A stretch of 33,024 nucleotides of DNA from a virus, in the IMG/VR virus record IMGVR_UViG_3300043448_000859, positions 1 through 33,024 of that record; one strand, 5' to 3'. Both the position numbers and the translations under genes were made by a program. The notes below the pieces were generated by a model, which was given only the letters and a program-made list of their open reading frames with translations, had not been told where the DNA came from and ran no database searches. Positions 16,220-25,851 of the stretch are shown one piece after another (positions within the stretch are counted from its first letter, which is position 1; the number at the start of each line of letters is the position of its first letter).

Positions 16220-16990
16220 ATGTCTGAAACGATTACTGTAGTTCTTAATGGATATAAAAGACAAAATCTTAAAGAACAAGTTAATGCCATTAAAAATCAA
16301 ACTGTACCAGTAAAAGAAATCTTTTATTGGCAAAACACTGTTCCTGGATTTTCTTATGATGAAGAAACATATTCGGAATTAAATTCATCTCTCAGTAATT
16401 ATAATTATGGTGTTTGGGCAAGATTTGCTTATGCTTTAAACGCTAAATCTGATTATATTTGTGTTTTTGATGATGATACTATTCCAGGATCTAGATGGTT
16501 GGAAAACTGTTTAGAAACTTACAAGACACATCCTGGTCTTCTGGGTGGAATTGGTCTTAGATTTAAAAATGGCAATTATGAATTAGATCAATTACCTGAT
16601 GGTAGATACACTAGATTTGGGTGGGATAATAATCCAATTTGCGTAGGAAACAATACTGAGGTTGTTGAAGTTGATATTGTAGGTCACTCTTGGTTTTTTT
16701 CTAGAGATCTTCTTTCAGTCTTTTGGAGGGAACTTCCTGCAGAACATTGGACTATGCTATGTGGGGAAGACATTCATTTCTCACACATGCTCCAAAAATA
16801 CACGGATTTAAAAACCTATGTTCCTCCTCATCCTCCCAATGACAATTCAATGTGGAGTAGTTTAAAAGCAATGGAGTATGGGGGAGATCAATACGCTACT
16901 GCTCATATTACGTTAGGTACTGGTGAAATGAGACAGTATTTGCAAAATTGTGTTGATAATGGATTTATTCTTTATAGAGATAGAGTATGA
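16220..16990 (+). CDS. GT-A fold glycosyltransferase (GT2-like)
   Basis: A 256-residue transferase that opens the glycan cassette. It starts with a Rossmann-like strand (ITVVLNGYKR), then ...NYGVWARFAYAL and YICVFDDDTIPGSRW (residues about 76-90), where DDD is the metal- and sugar-nucleotide-binding DxD motif. WFFSRDLL and CGEDIHFSHMLQ (about 187-198) match the acceptor-side GxDxx region. It probably adds a sugar to the growing LPS or virion glycan; donor unknown. It ends with a four-base overlap on the next gene. Confidence 0.82.
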   Translation: MSETITVVLNGYKRQNLKEQVNAIKNQTVPVKEIFYWQNTVPGFSYDEETYSELNSSLSNYNYGVWARFAYALNAKSDYICVFDDDTIPGSRWLENCLETYKTHPGLLGGIGLRFKNGNYELDQLPDGRYTRFGWDNNPICVGNNTEVVEVDIVGHSWFFSRDLLSVFWRELPAEHWTMLCGEDIHFSHMLQKYTDLKTYVPPHPPNDNSMWSSLKAMEYGGDQYATAHITLGTGEMRQYLQNCVDNGFILYRDRV

Positions 16991-17451
16991 AATTAATCGC
17001 ACATAGGGGAAATGTTGATGGACCAAATCCATTATTAGAAAATCAACCAGAGACAATTGATAAAGCAATTCAATTAGGTTTTGATGTTGAAATTGACATA
17101 CGATATGATACTTTGGACGGAGAGTTTTATTTGGGGCACGATGATCCACAATACTTAGTGACATCTTATTGGTTGGCACAGCGCATGGAAAATTTGTGGA
17201 TTCATTGTAAAAATATTGATGCTCTTTACCATTTTGCCACTAAAACTGGTGGATATAATTATTTTTGGCATCAAGAAGATGATTATACTTTAACTAGTAA
17301 AGGATATATTTGGACTTATCCTGGTAAAACATATACTTCTAAATCTATAATTGTAATGCCAGAAACTATAGTTGATAAAAATAATTTAAATGATATGAGA
17401 GGATATAATTGTTTTGGTATTTGTAGTGATTTTGTGGGTAAACTATCATGA
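16987..17451 (+). CDS. GDPD/PI-PLC-like phosphodiesterase (short form)
   Basis: A 154-residue TIM-barrel-type protein with the catalytic start of glycerophosphodiester phosphodiesterases: AHRGN (His6, Arg7), ENQPETI (Glu18, Glu22), FDVEIDIRY (Glu35, Asp37) and LGHDD (His51). It is shorter than classic GDPDs (about 240 residues), so it is a compact member. In bacteria such enzymes cut glycerophosphodiesters; inside a glycan locus it may trim a phosphoglycerol-type substituent or act in lipid recycling. ATGA overlaps join it to both neighbours. Confidence 0.75.
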   Translation: MKLIAHRGNVDGPNPLLENQPETIDKAIQLGFDVEIDIRYDTLDGEFYLGHDDPQYLVTSYWLAQRMENLWIHCKNIDALYHFATKTGGYNYFWHQEDDYTLTSKGYIWTYPGKTYTSKSIIVMPETIVDKNNLNDMRGYNCFGICSDFVGKLS

Positions 17452-18167
17452 ATGATCTTGCACTTTTTACCTGGACAAATTCGGAATATGATGATTTGTT
17501 TCCTGTTTACTTTGGCAATATCAACAAGTATTTTAAAGATCTGAAAAAAAGTTATGTTGCAATTAATGCCTTAAGTGAAAAAATTTCTGATGATCATATA
17601 CAACTAATTAATGATGAAAATAATACTTATTGTGAAAGAATAATAAGTTGTCTTGATTATATTGAAGAAGAATATATTCTTTATGCACAAGAAGACTTCA
17701 TACTGTATGATAATGTTAATTTTCAGGAATTTTTAAAATGTTTTGAATTCCTAAAGAGTAGTGATTATTCCTGTATTAAATTACTTAGATCTGGATCAGA
17801 TTCTTTAGAAATAAAAAAATCCGAAAACATATATCAAAGCTGTAAAGAATTATCTGCAGTTCACCAGTCTTTGATTTGGAAGAAAAAAGATTTTATAGAA
17901 ATAATATTAAATTTAAATCCAAGAACTATTAGAGATTTTGAATTTAATTCAAATGCAAGTTATATTATGAATAGATTGGGATATAAATCATGCTTTTATT
18001 TCCATAAAGATTCTCCTCCTCGTGGTGGACATTATGACAGTATAGTTTTCCCTTATACTGCTACTTCTATTTCCGCTGGTAAGTGGAATATGACGGAATA
18101 TTCTAATGAGATTAATCAATTCTCTACCGAATATAATATAGATCTTAACAAAAGAGGAATTGTTTGA
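17448..18167 (+). CDS. Putative GT-A-like glycosyltransferase (239 aa)
   Basis: No firm family, but YILYAQEDFILYDNV (about residues 74-88) looks like the QED/LED variant of a DxD nucleotide-sugar site that is common in uncharacterised LPS-locus transferases. It starts with ALFTWTNSEYDDLFPVYFG and has a C-terminal YFHKDSPPRGGHYDS segment. The ATGA overlap with the GDPD-like gene and TTTGATG overlap with the HAD gene keep it in the operon. Likely a sugar transferase; no substrate can be named. Confidence 0.62.
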   Translation: MNDLALFTWTNSEYDDLFPVYFGNINKYFKDLKKSYVAINALSEKISDDHIQLINDENNTYCERIISCLDYIEEEYILYAQEDFILYDNVNFQEFLKCFEFLKSSDYSCIKLLRSGSDSLEIKKSENIYQSCKELSAVHQSLIWKKKDFIEIILNLNPRTIRDFEFNSNASYIMNRLGYKSCFYFHKDSPPRGGHYDSIVFPYTATSISAGKWNMTEYSNEINQFSTEYNIDLNKRGIV

Positions 18168-18709
18168 TGATTAAACTTATTATTCTTGATATTGATGGTG
18201 TTATGACCGATGGTACTAAAGTATACGATCGTGAGCATAAAGTTTTGTCTAAAAGATTTTTTTGTAAAGATTTTACAGCGATAAAAAGATTTATTGCTTC
18301 TGGAATAAATGTTATAATGCTTTCTGGTGATGAGTGGAATCGTTCCATGGCAGAAAAAAGAAATATTGAATTTTATTGTTCTCGTGGTGAAAATCTTAGT
18401 TTAGATAAATCTCTTCTTTTACCAACTTTAATTGAAAAATATAACCTTTCTTTGGATGAAATTGCTTTTGTTGGTGATGATTATTTTGATCTTTCTATGT
18501 TTGAAAAATTAAAATACACATTTTGCCCCTATGATTCTCCTTTAATTATTAAGAATAAATCATATGTAACCTTAACTAAATGTGGGGGAACTGGAGTTGT
18601 ATCTGAACTTTATGATTATTTTGTAGAAAATAAATTTGTTGAGGATTCTGACCCTGAGCAAGTTGCTCTATTAGATAAAAAAGAAATTACAAGTCAAGAA
18701 ATGAAATAA
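18167..18709 (+). CDS. HAD-family phosphatase, KdsC-like
   Basis: A 180-residue HAD hydrolase of the C0 (KdsC) type: ILDIDGVMTDG (Asp8, Asp10 with the GVMTDG signature), MLSGDEWNRS (motif II Ser) and FVGDDYFDLSMF (motif IV acids). KdsC removes phosphate from KDO-8-P; related enzymes act on other nonulosonic-acid or sugar phosphates. With the following kinase and nucleotidyltransferase it could make an activated sugar. The start is ATG 18167, which shares one base with the upstream TGA; a TTG at 18164 is rejected. Confidence 0.85.
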   Translation: MIKLIILDIDGVMTDGTKVYDREHKVLSKRFFCKDFTAIKRFIASGINVIMLSGDEWNRSMAEKRNIEFYCSRGENLSLDKSLLLPTLIEKYNLSLDEIAFVGDDYFDLSMFEKLKYTFCPYDSPLIIKNKSYVTLTKCGGTGVVSELYDYFVENKFVEDSDPEQVALLDKKEITSQEMK

Positions 18710-19392
18710 TGAATAATTACGATCTGTGTCTTTATGGTCATTTAACTGTTGATAGAGTTTTTACTGGATTTAGTGAAAGTTTAACACTAGGTGCCCTTGC
18801 CAATGTTTGGTATGCTTTCACTAAAATTAATCCTTCTCTTAAAATTAAATTGAATCCTATATCTTTAGGTGAAGCCATTGTTCTTGTAAACTGTGAAAAT
18901 TCTCAAAGAATAGGACGAGCAAATTTAAACATAAAGGAAAGAAAAGTAAATATAGAAAAATCTAAGTGGCATCATATAATGTATTTGAACCATCTTAAAG
19001 ACCTTTCCTTTATTAACCATATTGATACTGGAACAATATCTGCAGATATATCTGCTGGTGGTGATTTTGAAAGAATTATTCCTTTTCTGAATAAGATAGA
19101 TTTTCTTTTTATTTCTGATGAAGATCTTTTTATGGATGTTTACGAACTATCTAAAAAAGTTTCTGGAAAAGTAATATTACATTATCCATCTGGAAGTTTA
19201 GTTGTTGGATCTGATGGTGAGGAGATAGAAACCCAAACTTCGGTTGTTGATAATTTGGATGTTCTTGGTGCTGGAGATATTTTTGCAGCAAGTTTTATTT
19301 CTTCCTACATGGAATCCAATGAGTTAAAAAAATCTATAGAATTTTCACATCAAAAAACTACAGAAATATTAATGGAGAAAAAAAGTATATGA
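18709..19392 (+). CDS. PfkB-type sugar kinase, short
   Basis: A 227-residue member of the ribokinase/PfkB family. The C-terminal signature VLGAGDIFAASF (Gly187-Ala188-Gly189-Asp190, Asp190 as catalytic base) is intact, and the N-terminus CLYGHLTVDRVFTGF resembles the usual substrate-side start. It is about 80 residues shorter than normal, mainly in the lid and middle part. It probably phosphorylates a sugar or sugar phosphate, as the kinase half of HldE does for heptose-7-phosphate. It lies between a HAD phosphatase and a nucleotidyltransferase, with one- and four-base overlaps. Confidence 0.75.
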   Translation: MNNYDLCLYGHLTVDRVFTGFSESLTLGALANVWYAFTKINPSLKIKLNPISLGEAIVLVNCENSQRIGRANLNIKERKVNIEKSKWHHIMYLNHLKDLSFINHIDTGTISADISAGGDFERIIPFLNKIDFLFISDEDLFMDVYELSKKVSGKVILHYPSGSLVVGSDGEEIETQTSVVDNLDVLGAGDIFAASFISSYMESNELKKSIEFSHQKTTEILMEKKSI

Positions 19393-20111
19393 AAACTAAT
19401 ATTGTCCTTCCAATAGCGGGAAATGGTCAGCGTTTTGTTGATGGTGGGTATAAGACCATCAAGCCTTTAATAGAATTTGAAGGTAAGTATTTAATTCAAA
19501 AATCAATGGAATCAATTGATTATGAAAATTCAAATTTAATTTTTATAGTCAGGAGAGAGCATGTTCAAACATTTAATTTGGATTTAAAATTAAAGGAAAT
19601 TTTTGGACAAGATATAATTATTATTATTCTAGAAAACCCCACAGAGGGGGCTCTTTGTACTTGCCTATTTGCGGAAAAATATATTAATAATGATTATCCT
19701 CTAATTATTTTTACTCCAGATTGCTATTTTGAACCAAAATTTTCTATTGAACGTGTGCCATCAAATTATGATGGGGCAGTATCTACTTTTTCTTCTACTA
19801 GTCCAGCGCATAGTTATGTTCAATTGAATAGTGATAATCTTGTGGTTAAAGCAGCAGAAAAAGAAGTTATAAGTGAAAATGCTGTAGGTGGTCTTTATTA
19901 CTTTAAACGAGGTAGTGTATTTGTAAAATATGCAAAAGATCAAATTGAAAAAAATATCAAAACAAAAGGAGAATTTTATATCTGTCCAGTATATAATTTA
20001 TTAATAGATGCTGGTTTAAAAATTGGCATAGACAAAAATACCAGGCACGATATACTTGGAACACCAGAAGATTTAGATTTTTATTTAAAAAATAAAAAAG
20101 AGAATCTCTGA
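19389..20111 (+). CDS. Sugar-phosphate nucleotidyltransferase
   Basis: A 240-residue NTP_transferase-type enzyme: IVLPIAGNGQRFVDGGYKTIKPL has the GxGxRF nucleotide loop (residues 11-16) and a Lys-Pro pair, and a DCYFEP segment (about 119) supplies the metal Asp. EFYICPVYNLLIDAG and HDILGTPEDLDFYL match the C-terminal part of RfbA/RmlA-like enzymes. It should couple a sugar-1-phosphate to a nucleotide. Together with the HAD phosphatase and PfkB kinase it forms a sugar-activation module. The exact sugar is not predictable from sequence. Confidence 0.83.
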   Translation: MKTNIVLPIAGNGQRFVDGGYKTIKPLIEFEGKYLIQKSMESIDYENSNLIFIVRREHVQTFNLDLKLKEIFGQDIIIIILENPTEGALCTCLFAEKYINNDYPLIIFTPDCYFEPKFSIERVPSNYDGAVSTFSSTSPAHSYVQLNSDNLVVKAAEKEVISENAVGGLYYFKRGSVFVKYAKDQIEKNIKTKGEFYICPVYNLLIDAGLKIGIDKNTRHDILGTPEDLDFYLKNKKENL

Positions 20112-20818
20112 TGAATACAATACCATTAATGATTCAAGGACCAACTGAATATTACAAAGAAATAGTAGAATTTTATAAAGATTATGAATGTGTTTGGTCA
20201 ACTTGGTCCACCGAACCTAAACAAAATATTGATTATATAAATTCTAAAGAAAATTTTACAGTATTATTATCAGAAATTCCAAAATTTAAATATGACTATC
20301 ATTGGGGTCTATATGCGTGGATTTCTACACTCAATGGATTTGAGTATTTAAAAAGTAAAAATTATGAATTTGGAATAAAAATTAGATCTGATTTTTTAAT
20401 TGATATTTCTGAAATACTTAAAATTACAAAATTTGACCACTTTAATTGTTTTGGGTGGGATACTGGTGGGGTTGGATATTTGTGTGATTATTATTTTTCT
20501 AGTCCAGTTGATACTATGTGTGATATAATGAAAGAATGTATAAGTATAGAATCTGAATCATTTCCAGAAAATATCTTAACATATGCTTTACTTCAAAAAC
20601 TTAACTTTAGAAAAATAAATTATACTTTAACAGACAATACTAAATTTTGGTGGTTGAAACGGGGTATAAGTGAGCAACATTATATGGATCATGTCAGAAA
20701 TGGAACTTGGTATAATATAACCGATAAAAAACAAATTTCTAAGTGTGTTGATTATAACTTTTATAGAGATAATTTTCCAGAAAATTATGAACTAACTTAT
20801 AAATGGGGTCCCAAATAA
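20111..20818 (+). CDS. WavE-like LPS synthesis protein
   Basis: A 235-residue protein with the WavE pattern: IQGPTEYYKEIVEFY near the N-terminus, CVWSTWSTE (about 29-37), and GIKIRSDFLID (about 90-100), where RSD is the family's donor-site motif. WavE proteins contribute to the LPS core of Vibrio cholerae and are seen as putative transferases. Stop-start overlap of one base with the nucleotidyltransferase and none with the next gene. Assignment to the family is good; the transferred sugar is unknown. Confidence 0.75.
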   Translation: MNTIPLMIQGPTEYYKEIVEFYKDYECVWSTWSTEPKQNIDYINSKENFTVLLSEIPKFKYDYHWGLYAWISTLNGFEYLKSKNYEFGIKIRSDFLIDISEILKITKFDHFNCFGWDTGGVGYLCDYYFSSPVDTMCDIMKECISIESESFPENILTYALLQKLNFRKINYTLTDNTKFWWLKRGISEQHYMDHVRNGTWYNITDKKQISKCVDYNFYRDNFPENYELTYKWGPK

Positions 20819-21514
20819 ATGAAAGACTATCATAAAGAAATTGAATTTTTTTATAGTAAACTTTTTAATAATGAAAAGTTTGCTCTAGGAAAATTTGCAG
20901 ATGGTGAATGGGGTGCTATAAAAGGAACTTATTTTTTTCCTGCTAATGGCGAATGGCAAGCAAATGGAAATGATCCTAGTTTTGAAGAAGCAAGATTAGC
21001 ACTTATTGAATCAATTCAATATAAACATCCAGATTATTATGTTGCAATTTGTCCTTGTTATAAAGAAGCAATAGAATTTTCTGGGCAAAATGAAAAAAAT
21101 ATTACTTATGCTAATATTTTTGTAAACTCAAATTATCAATATTACAAAAAATATTATATTAACTTATATAAAGAAAGAGACATTCATTTAGTTACTCATA
21201 GAAACACAAACTTGGAAGATCTTCCATTTAAAGTTGAAAAATTTTATCCAATCGATTATAATGCTTGGATAGTCAATAAAGATCTTCCATATCAAATTCT
21301 TGAACAGGATCCAAAAGACAAATTATTTTTATTTGCTGCTGGATCTTTTGCAAATATTTTGGCTCATAAATTGTGGGTCAATAATAAAAATAATACGTAT
21401 CTTGATGTCGGTTCTACTTTAAATATTTGGACAAAAGTAGAGAGATTAAAAAGAGACTATTATATGGGAAATCAAGAATTAGAAAATCTCTCTTGTCCTT
21501 GTCCAAATTTTTAA
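20819..21514 (+). CDS. GT-D fold glycosyltransferase
   Basis: A 231-residue protein that begins with the GT-D hallmark: FALGKFADGEWGAIKGTYF (residues 21-39), equivalent to the RxGDGE motif of the DUF1792/GT-D family, in which the acidic pair binds the metal-nucleotide complex. FLFAAGSFANILAHKL and YLDVGSTLNIW (about 169-201) match the C-terminal pocket. The family transfers glucose and other sugars to glycoproteins or polysaccharides. It directly precedes gmd. Confidence 0.78.
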   Translation: MKDYHKEIEFFYSKLFNNEKFALGKFADGEWGAIKGTYFFPANGEWQANGNDPSFEEARLALIESIQYKHPDYYVAICPCYKEAIEFSGQNEKNITYANIFVNSNYQYYKKYYINLYKERDIHLVTHRNTNLEDLPFKVEKFYPIDYNAWIVNKDLPYQILEQDPKDKLFLFAAGSFANILAHKLWVNNKNNTYLDVGSTLNIWTKVERLKRDYYMGNQELENLSCPCPNF

Positions 21515-21529
21515 AAAGTTAATTATAAG

Positions 21530-22531
21530 ATGAAAGTTGCATTAATAACAGGTATAACGGGTCAAGATGGATCTTATCTTGCCGAACTTCTTTTAGAAAA
21601 AGGATATGAGGTTCACGGTATTGTTCGGAGATCTTCTTTGATTAATACTGATCGTATTGATCATATTTACGATCAAATTAAACTTCATTATGGGGATCTG
21701 ACTGATTCCACAAACCTTGTAAGAGTCATTCAGCAAGTTCAACCAGATGAGATTTATAATCTAGGTGCTCAAAGTCATGTAAAAGTATCTTTTGAGATGC
21801 CCGAATACACTGGACAAACTGATGGGTTGGGAACTCTTCGTATTCTTGAAGCAGTTCGTCTTTTGGGAATGGAAAGAAAGACTAGAATCTATCAGGCATC
21901 TACGTCAGAAATGTATGGTAAGGTTCAAGAAATTCCTCAAAAAGAAACTACACCTTTTTATCCTCGTTCACCTTATGGAGTTGCAAAAGTTTATGGATAC
22001 TGGATCGTCAAAAACTACCGAGAGTCGTATGGATTACATGCAAATTCTGGAATTCTTTTCAATCACGAATCCCCAAGAAGAGGAGAAACTTTTGTCACAA
22101 GAAAAATCACTCGCGGATTATCATCTATTTCAACTGGGCAACAAGACATATTATATCTCGGGAATCTGAATGCGAAACGTGATTGGGGACATGCTAAAGA
22201 TTTTGTTGAGGCAATGTGGTTGATGTTGCAGCAGGATGAACCTGATGATTACGTAATCGCCACAGGAAAGCAGTATTCGGTGCGTGAGTTTGTAGAAGAA
22301 GCAGCACCATACTTTGGTATGAATATTGTATGGGAAGGTGAAGGTATTATGGAAAGGGGTATTGATAAAAGTACTGGTAAAACGATCATTAAGGTCAACG
22401 CTAAATATTTTAGACCTGCTGAAGTAGAGACTTTATTAGGTGATGCCACTAAGGCAAAGGAAAAACTAGGTTGGGAACCTAAGATTTCTTTTAAACAACT
22501 TGTTGAGGATATGTGCATTTATGGACAGTGA
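21530..22531 (+). CDS. gmd: GDP-mannose 4,6-dehydratase
   Basis: A full-length (333 aa) short-chain dehydratase that converts GDP-mannose to GDP-4-keto-6-deoxymannose with NADP. It has [14 protein letters not shown] (Gly-rich loop, residues 6-19), GIVRRSS with the cofactor-contacting Arg pair, NLGAQSHV, the STSEMYG (Thr-Glu) active site and Tyr-x3-Lys in [10 protein letters not shown]. Its base composition is less AT-rich than the adjacent glycosyltransferases. It is the first step to GDP-fucose and is followed by fcl with an 11-base overlap. Confidence 0.95.
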   Translation: MKVALITGITGQDGSYLAELLLEKGYEVHGIVRRSSLINTDRIDHIYDQIKLHYGDLTDSTNLVRVIQQVQPDEIYNLGAQSHVKVSFEMPEYTGQTDGLGTLRILEAVRLLGMERKTRIYQASTSEMYGKVQEIPQKETTPFYPRSPYGVAKVYGYWIVKNYRESYGLHANSGILFNHESPRRGETFVTRKITRGLSSISTGQQDILYLGNLNAKRDWGHAKDFVEAMWLMLQQDEPDDYVIATGKQYSVREFVEEAAPYFGMNIVWEGEGIMERGIDKSTGKTIIKVNAKYFRPAEVETLLGDATKAKEKLGWEPKISFKQLVEDMCIYGQ

Positions 22532-23459
22532 TTCTAGAGTATTAGTCGCTGGTGCCAACGGAATGGTTGGATCAGCAATTGTTAGAAACCTTGAAAGTAA
22601 AGATTATACTAACATTATTAAAGGAACTCGTCAGACTGTAGATTTTACAGATCAAGAAGCGACTGACACCTTTTTTAGACTTAAAAAACCCGATTATGTA
22701 TTTGTTGCTGCTGCCAAAGTTGGTGGTATTATGGCAAACAGTACGTATAAAGCAGATTTTCTAACTCAGAATATTCGTATTCAAACAAATATTATTGATT
22801 CTGCTTATCGTTGGGGTGTAAAGAAACTGTTGTTCCTTGGATCATCTTGCATTTATCCTAAGTTTGCAACTCAACCTATCACCGAAGATCAGTTGATGAC
22901 TGGTGCTCTGGAACCTACCAATGATGCCTATGCGATTGCTAAGATCACTGGTATTATGATGTGTCAGGCATATCGCCAGCAGCACGGTTTTAACGCTATC
23001 TCTCTGATGCCTACCAATCTTTATGGTCCTAATGATAATTTTAATTTAGAAACCTCACACGTTCTTCCTGCAATGATTGCAAAATTTCATGATGCAGTTT
23101 CATATCATAGTGAGTATTGGGAAGTTAAACTTTGGGGCGACGGATCTGCCATGAGAGAGTTTCTACATGTTGATGATCTTGCAGAAGCGTGTTATGTTTG
23201 TATGCAGAAATATGATGAGGTAGAGCATATTAATGTTGGAACTGGTGAGGACGTAACAATTAAAGAACTTGCAGAAACTGTTGCTAATATTGTTGGATAT
23301 GATAGACAAATTAATTGGGATATTACAAAACCAAATGGTACTCCACGTAAAGTTTTAAACGTAGATAAAATTAAATCTCTTGGGTGGAATCCAAATATTT
23401 CTCTTTGTGAAGGGATTAAAAACACTTACGAATGGTATAAAAAAAATGTTGTCATTTAA
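22521..23459 (+). CDS. fcl: GDP-L-fucose synthase
   Basis: A 312-residue epimerase/reductase that finishes GDP-L-fucose from the Gmd product using NADPH. Seen: [18 protein letters not shown] (cofactor loop), [23 protein letters not shown] (Ser of the triad), [11 protein letters not shown] (Tyr and Lys) and [11 protein letters not shown]. The start is ATG 22521, overlapping gmd by 11 bases; an upstream TTG is rejected. With gmd it gives the phage its own fucose donor for the GT11 enzyme next door. Confidence 0.95.
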   Translation: MDSDSRVLVAGANGMVGSAIVRNLESKDYTNIIKGTRQTVDFTDQEATDTFFRLKKPDYVFVAAAKVGGIMANSTYKADFLTQNIRIQTNIIDSAYRWGVKKLLFLGSSCIYPKFATQPITEDQLMTGALEPTNDAYAIAKITGIMMCQAYRQQHGFNAISLMPTNLYGPNDNFNLETSHVLPAMIAKFHDAVSYHSEYWEVKLWGDGSAMREFLHVDDLAEACYVCMQKYDEVEHINVGTGEDVTIKELAETVANIVGYDRQINWDITKPNGTPRKVLNVDKIKSLGWNPNISLCEGIKNTYEWYKKNVVI

Positions 23460-24234
23460 TCATATTGGAAATCTTGGTCGTCTTGGAAATCAAATGTTTC
23501 AATATGCTTCTTTAAAGGGCATTGCAAAATATAGAGACTATGAATATTCAATACCTCCAAAAGAAGTTTTTGGAAATATTGACAATAATGTTAAAAGAAG
23601 TGAATGTAACCTTCATGATGTTTTTGATTTAGAGAAAGAAAAAATTGGATTAATTAAAAATCCAACCTTACCCGAAAGAATGCATGAATTTGATGAAGAT
23701 CTTTTTGTAAATTTTCCCGATAATGTAGATTTGTTTGGTTATTATCAAAGTGAAAAATATTTTAAACATATCGAAAATGAAATTAGGAAAGATTTTTCTT
23801 TTAAAGAAGATTTATTTGATATGTGTAAAAATGTTATTAATGGCGATGAAGTAGTAATATCTTTACACATAAGACGTGGAGATTACATAACTAATAATAA
23901 TCATCCTGTTCAAGATATTGAATATTACGAAAAAGCATTATCCAAATTTGATAATTACCCAGTAATTGTTTTTTCGGATGATCCAGAATGGTGCAAGAAT
24001 AAAAATATTTTTTCTTCCGATAGATTTTTAATATCTGAAAATAATACGACAGATTTTGATTTATGTTTGATGAGTTTGTGCGATTATCATATAATTGCAA
24101 ATAGTTCTTTTAGTTGGTGGGGAGCTTGGTTGGCAAAAAGTAAGCAGGTAATTGCACCTAAAAAATGGTTTGGTGGGGAGTGTGTAAATAAAAATGTAAA
24201 AGATATGCCTTTTGGTAATTGGATTTGGTTATGA
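23446..24234 (+). CDS. GT11 alpha-1,2-fucosyltransferase
   Basis: A 262-residue GT-B inverting fucosyltransferase. The three GT11 motifs are all present: GRLGNQMFQYA (residues 11-21), HIRRGDY (141-147, which binds GDP-fucose) and ANSSFSWWGAWLA near the C-terminus. It transfers L-fucose from GDP-fucose to galactose in alpha-1,2 linkage, as in the H antigen. It overlaps fcl by 14 bases, so donor synthesis and use are coupled. The start is ATG 23446; the longer frame from 23380 lies inside fcl. Confidence 0.93.
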   Translation: MLSFNHIGNLGRLGNQMFQYASLKGIAKYRDYEYSIPPKEVFGNIDNNVKRSECNLHDVFDLEKEKIGLIKNPTLPERMHEFDEDLFVNFPDNVDLFGYYQSEKYFKHIENEIRKDFSFKEDLFDMCKNVINGDEVVISLHIRRGDYITNNNHPVQDIEYYEKALSKFDNYPVIVFSDDPEWCKNKNIFSSDRFLISENNTTDFDLCLMSLCDYHIIANSSFSWWGAWLAKSKQVIAPKKWFGGECVNKNVKDMPFGNWIWL

Positions 24235-25088
24235 TTAATTTATGGTATGAGGATTTTCATCTTCCTCCTGGTATGAATGGACCAAGAAAACTTCTTATAA
24301 ATTTAAAAGAATCTTTAATAGATTCTAATATACCATTTTCAGTAAATTCTGAGAAATATAAAATTAATTTTTTAGTTCATTATGATGAGTATGCTTATCC
24401 AAAACACGAAAAACTGGAACACAGCACGTGTTTTATTGGTCCTCAATTTTGGCCATTTAACGACTATGGTAAATTTTTAATCGAACATCCCGAATACTAT
24501 AATAAAATTATCGTTCCTTCTAAATGGGTAGAAAATAAGTTTATTGATAAATTTAATTTTCCTAAAAATAAAATTTGCATTTGGCCAGTTGGAATTGAAA
24601 AATTAAACACTAAAAAAGAAATTGAATTTGATTGTTTAATATACTTTAAAAGACGCAGCACTCATGAATTAAAAATTGTAGAAGATTTTTTTGCAAGTTT
24701 AGGTATTTCATATCAAGTCATCTCTTATGGTAATTATCAAGATGATGATTTGGAAAAACTTTGCAGTAAGTGTAAATTTTGTTTTCTTTTAAATGGAACT
24801 GAAAGTCAAGGTATAGCAGTTCAACAAATAATGTCGTCTAACACGCCATTGCTTGTTTGGGACGTTACTGAGTGGACAGATCAAGGTGAAGAATATAAAG
24901 TCTCTGCTACTTCTATACCCTATTGGTCTGATGAATGCGGAAAAGTTTTTTATGATAGGGATGATATAGAAATTACTTTTTTTGAGTTTTGTGATAAAAT
25001 TAATGAATACAATCCAAGAAAATATATCGAAGAAAATCTTTCTTTTGAAAAATCTGTAAAAAAATTAATGGAGATTATAAATGATTGA
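24231..25088 (+). CDS. GT-B fold glycosyltransferase (GT4-like)
   Basis: A 285-residue protein that reads like a retaining GT-B transferase: a first Rossmann half (INLWYEDFHLPPGMNGPRKL, then IIVPSKWVENKF), then VGIEKL, CLIYFKRRSTHEL and the donor-side LNGTESQGIAVQQIMSSNTPLLVWD, where E-x7-E-like spacing is seen in GT4 enzymes. No signal peptide or membrane helix. It starts with ATGA over the GT11 stop; the TTG at 24219 is rejected. Probable sugar transfer in the same pathway. Confidence 0.75.
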   Translation: MINLWYEDFHLPPGMNGPRKLLINLKESLIDSNIPFSVNSEKYKINFLVHYDEYAYPKHEKLEHSTCFIGPQFWPFNDYGKFLIEHPEYYNKIIVPSKWVENKFIDKFNFPKNKICIWPVGIEKLNTKKEIEFDCLIYFKRRSTHELKIVEDFFASLGISYQVISYGNYQDDDLEKLCSKCKFCFLLNGTESQGIAVQQIMSSNTPLLVWDVTEWTDQGEEYKVSATSIPYWSDECGKVFYDRDDIEITFFEFCDKINEYNPRKYIEENLSFEKSVKKLMEIIND

Positions 25089-25851
25089 AAATTGGAGTTG
25101 CCTCACGACACAAGACACTACTCCATATGCAGAGATTTGCATAGAGGCAGTTGAGAATGATGAAGTCTTTGAAAAATTTAAGCAGGACCCCAGATATACT
25201 GCTATTCTAGAACACGTGTCCCCAGAACACGGTCAAAAATATTTTAATGGAATTATGTACTATGAGTTAAATGCAGAACTTATAGAAGCATTTAAAGAAA
25301 ACGATAAACTTGGTGGAGCAAATCTAATTGATTATGGAAATCCTTTTGGATATGTTTCACCTTCAACATTGAGGTATGTCCAAAATACTCTTGATATTGC
25401 TCACTTTGTTGGTGAAGGTGAAATTAATAAAATTGTAGAAATTGGTGGAGGTTACGGAGGACTGTGTAAGACAATTAGTTGCCTTTGTGATTTTGATGAA
25501 TATCACATTTATGATCTCGAATCAGCATCTAAATTGCAGCAAAAGTATCTTTCTAATTTTAATATTAAAGATAAAGTATTTTTTCACTCGGTCCCAGAAA
25601 AAATTGAAGATGTGGATTTGCTAATTAGTAACTACGCTTATTCGGAACTTAATCTAGAACTTCAGAATCTTTATTATGAAAATGTTATTAAGAATGCAAA
25701 GAGAGTATACATGATTCTCAATCGTGGAGAAGTAAGTAGAGATGTTTTATTGAAGCGAGCAGAAGAAGATTTTGAAGTTGATGTTCAAAAAGTTTTAGAT
25801 TTTTGGCCACCTAATGGATATCTTTACTATACAACTATGGTGAAGAAATGA
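25081..25851 (+). CDS. Putative sugar O-methyltransferase
   Basis: A 256-residue SAM-dependent methyltransferase. Motif I is KIVEIGGGYGGLCKT (about residues 117-131), followed by EYHIYDLES as the ribose-binding acid. The N-terminal NPFGYVSPSTLRYV segment and EIGGGYGG are typical of the putative sugar O-methyltransferases found in polysaccharide loci. It would cap or modify a sugar in the finished glycan. It overlaps its neighbours by eight and four bases. Confidence 0.8.
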   Translation: MIENWSCLTTQDTTPYAEICIEAVENDEVFEKFKQDPRYTAILEHVSPEHGQKYFNGIMYYELNAELIEAFKENDKLGGANLIDYGNPFGYVSPSTLRYVQNTLDIAHFVGEGEINKIVEIGGGYGGLCKTISCLCDFDEYHIYDLESASKLQQKYLSNFNIKDKVFFHSVPEKIEDVDLLISNYAYSELNLELQNLYYENVIKNAKRVYMILNRGEVSRDVLLKRAEEDFEVDVQKVLDFWPPNGYLYYTTMVKK

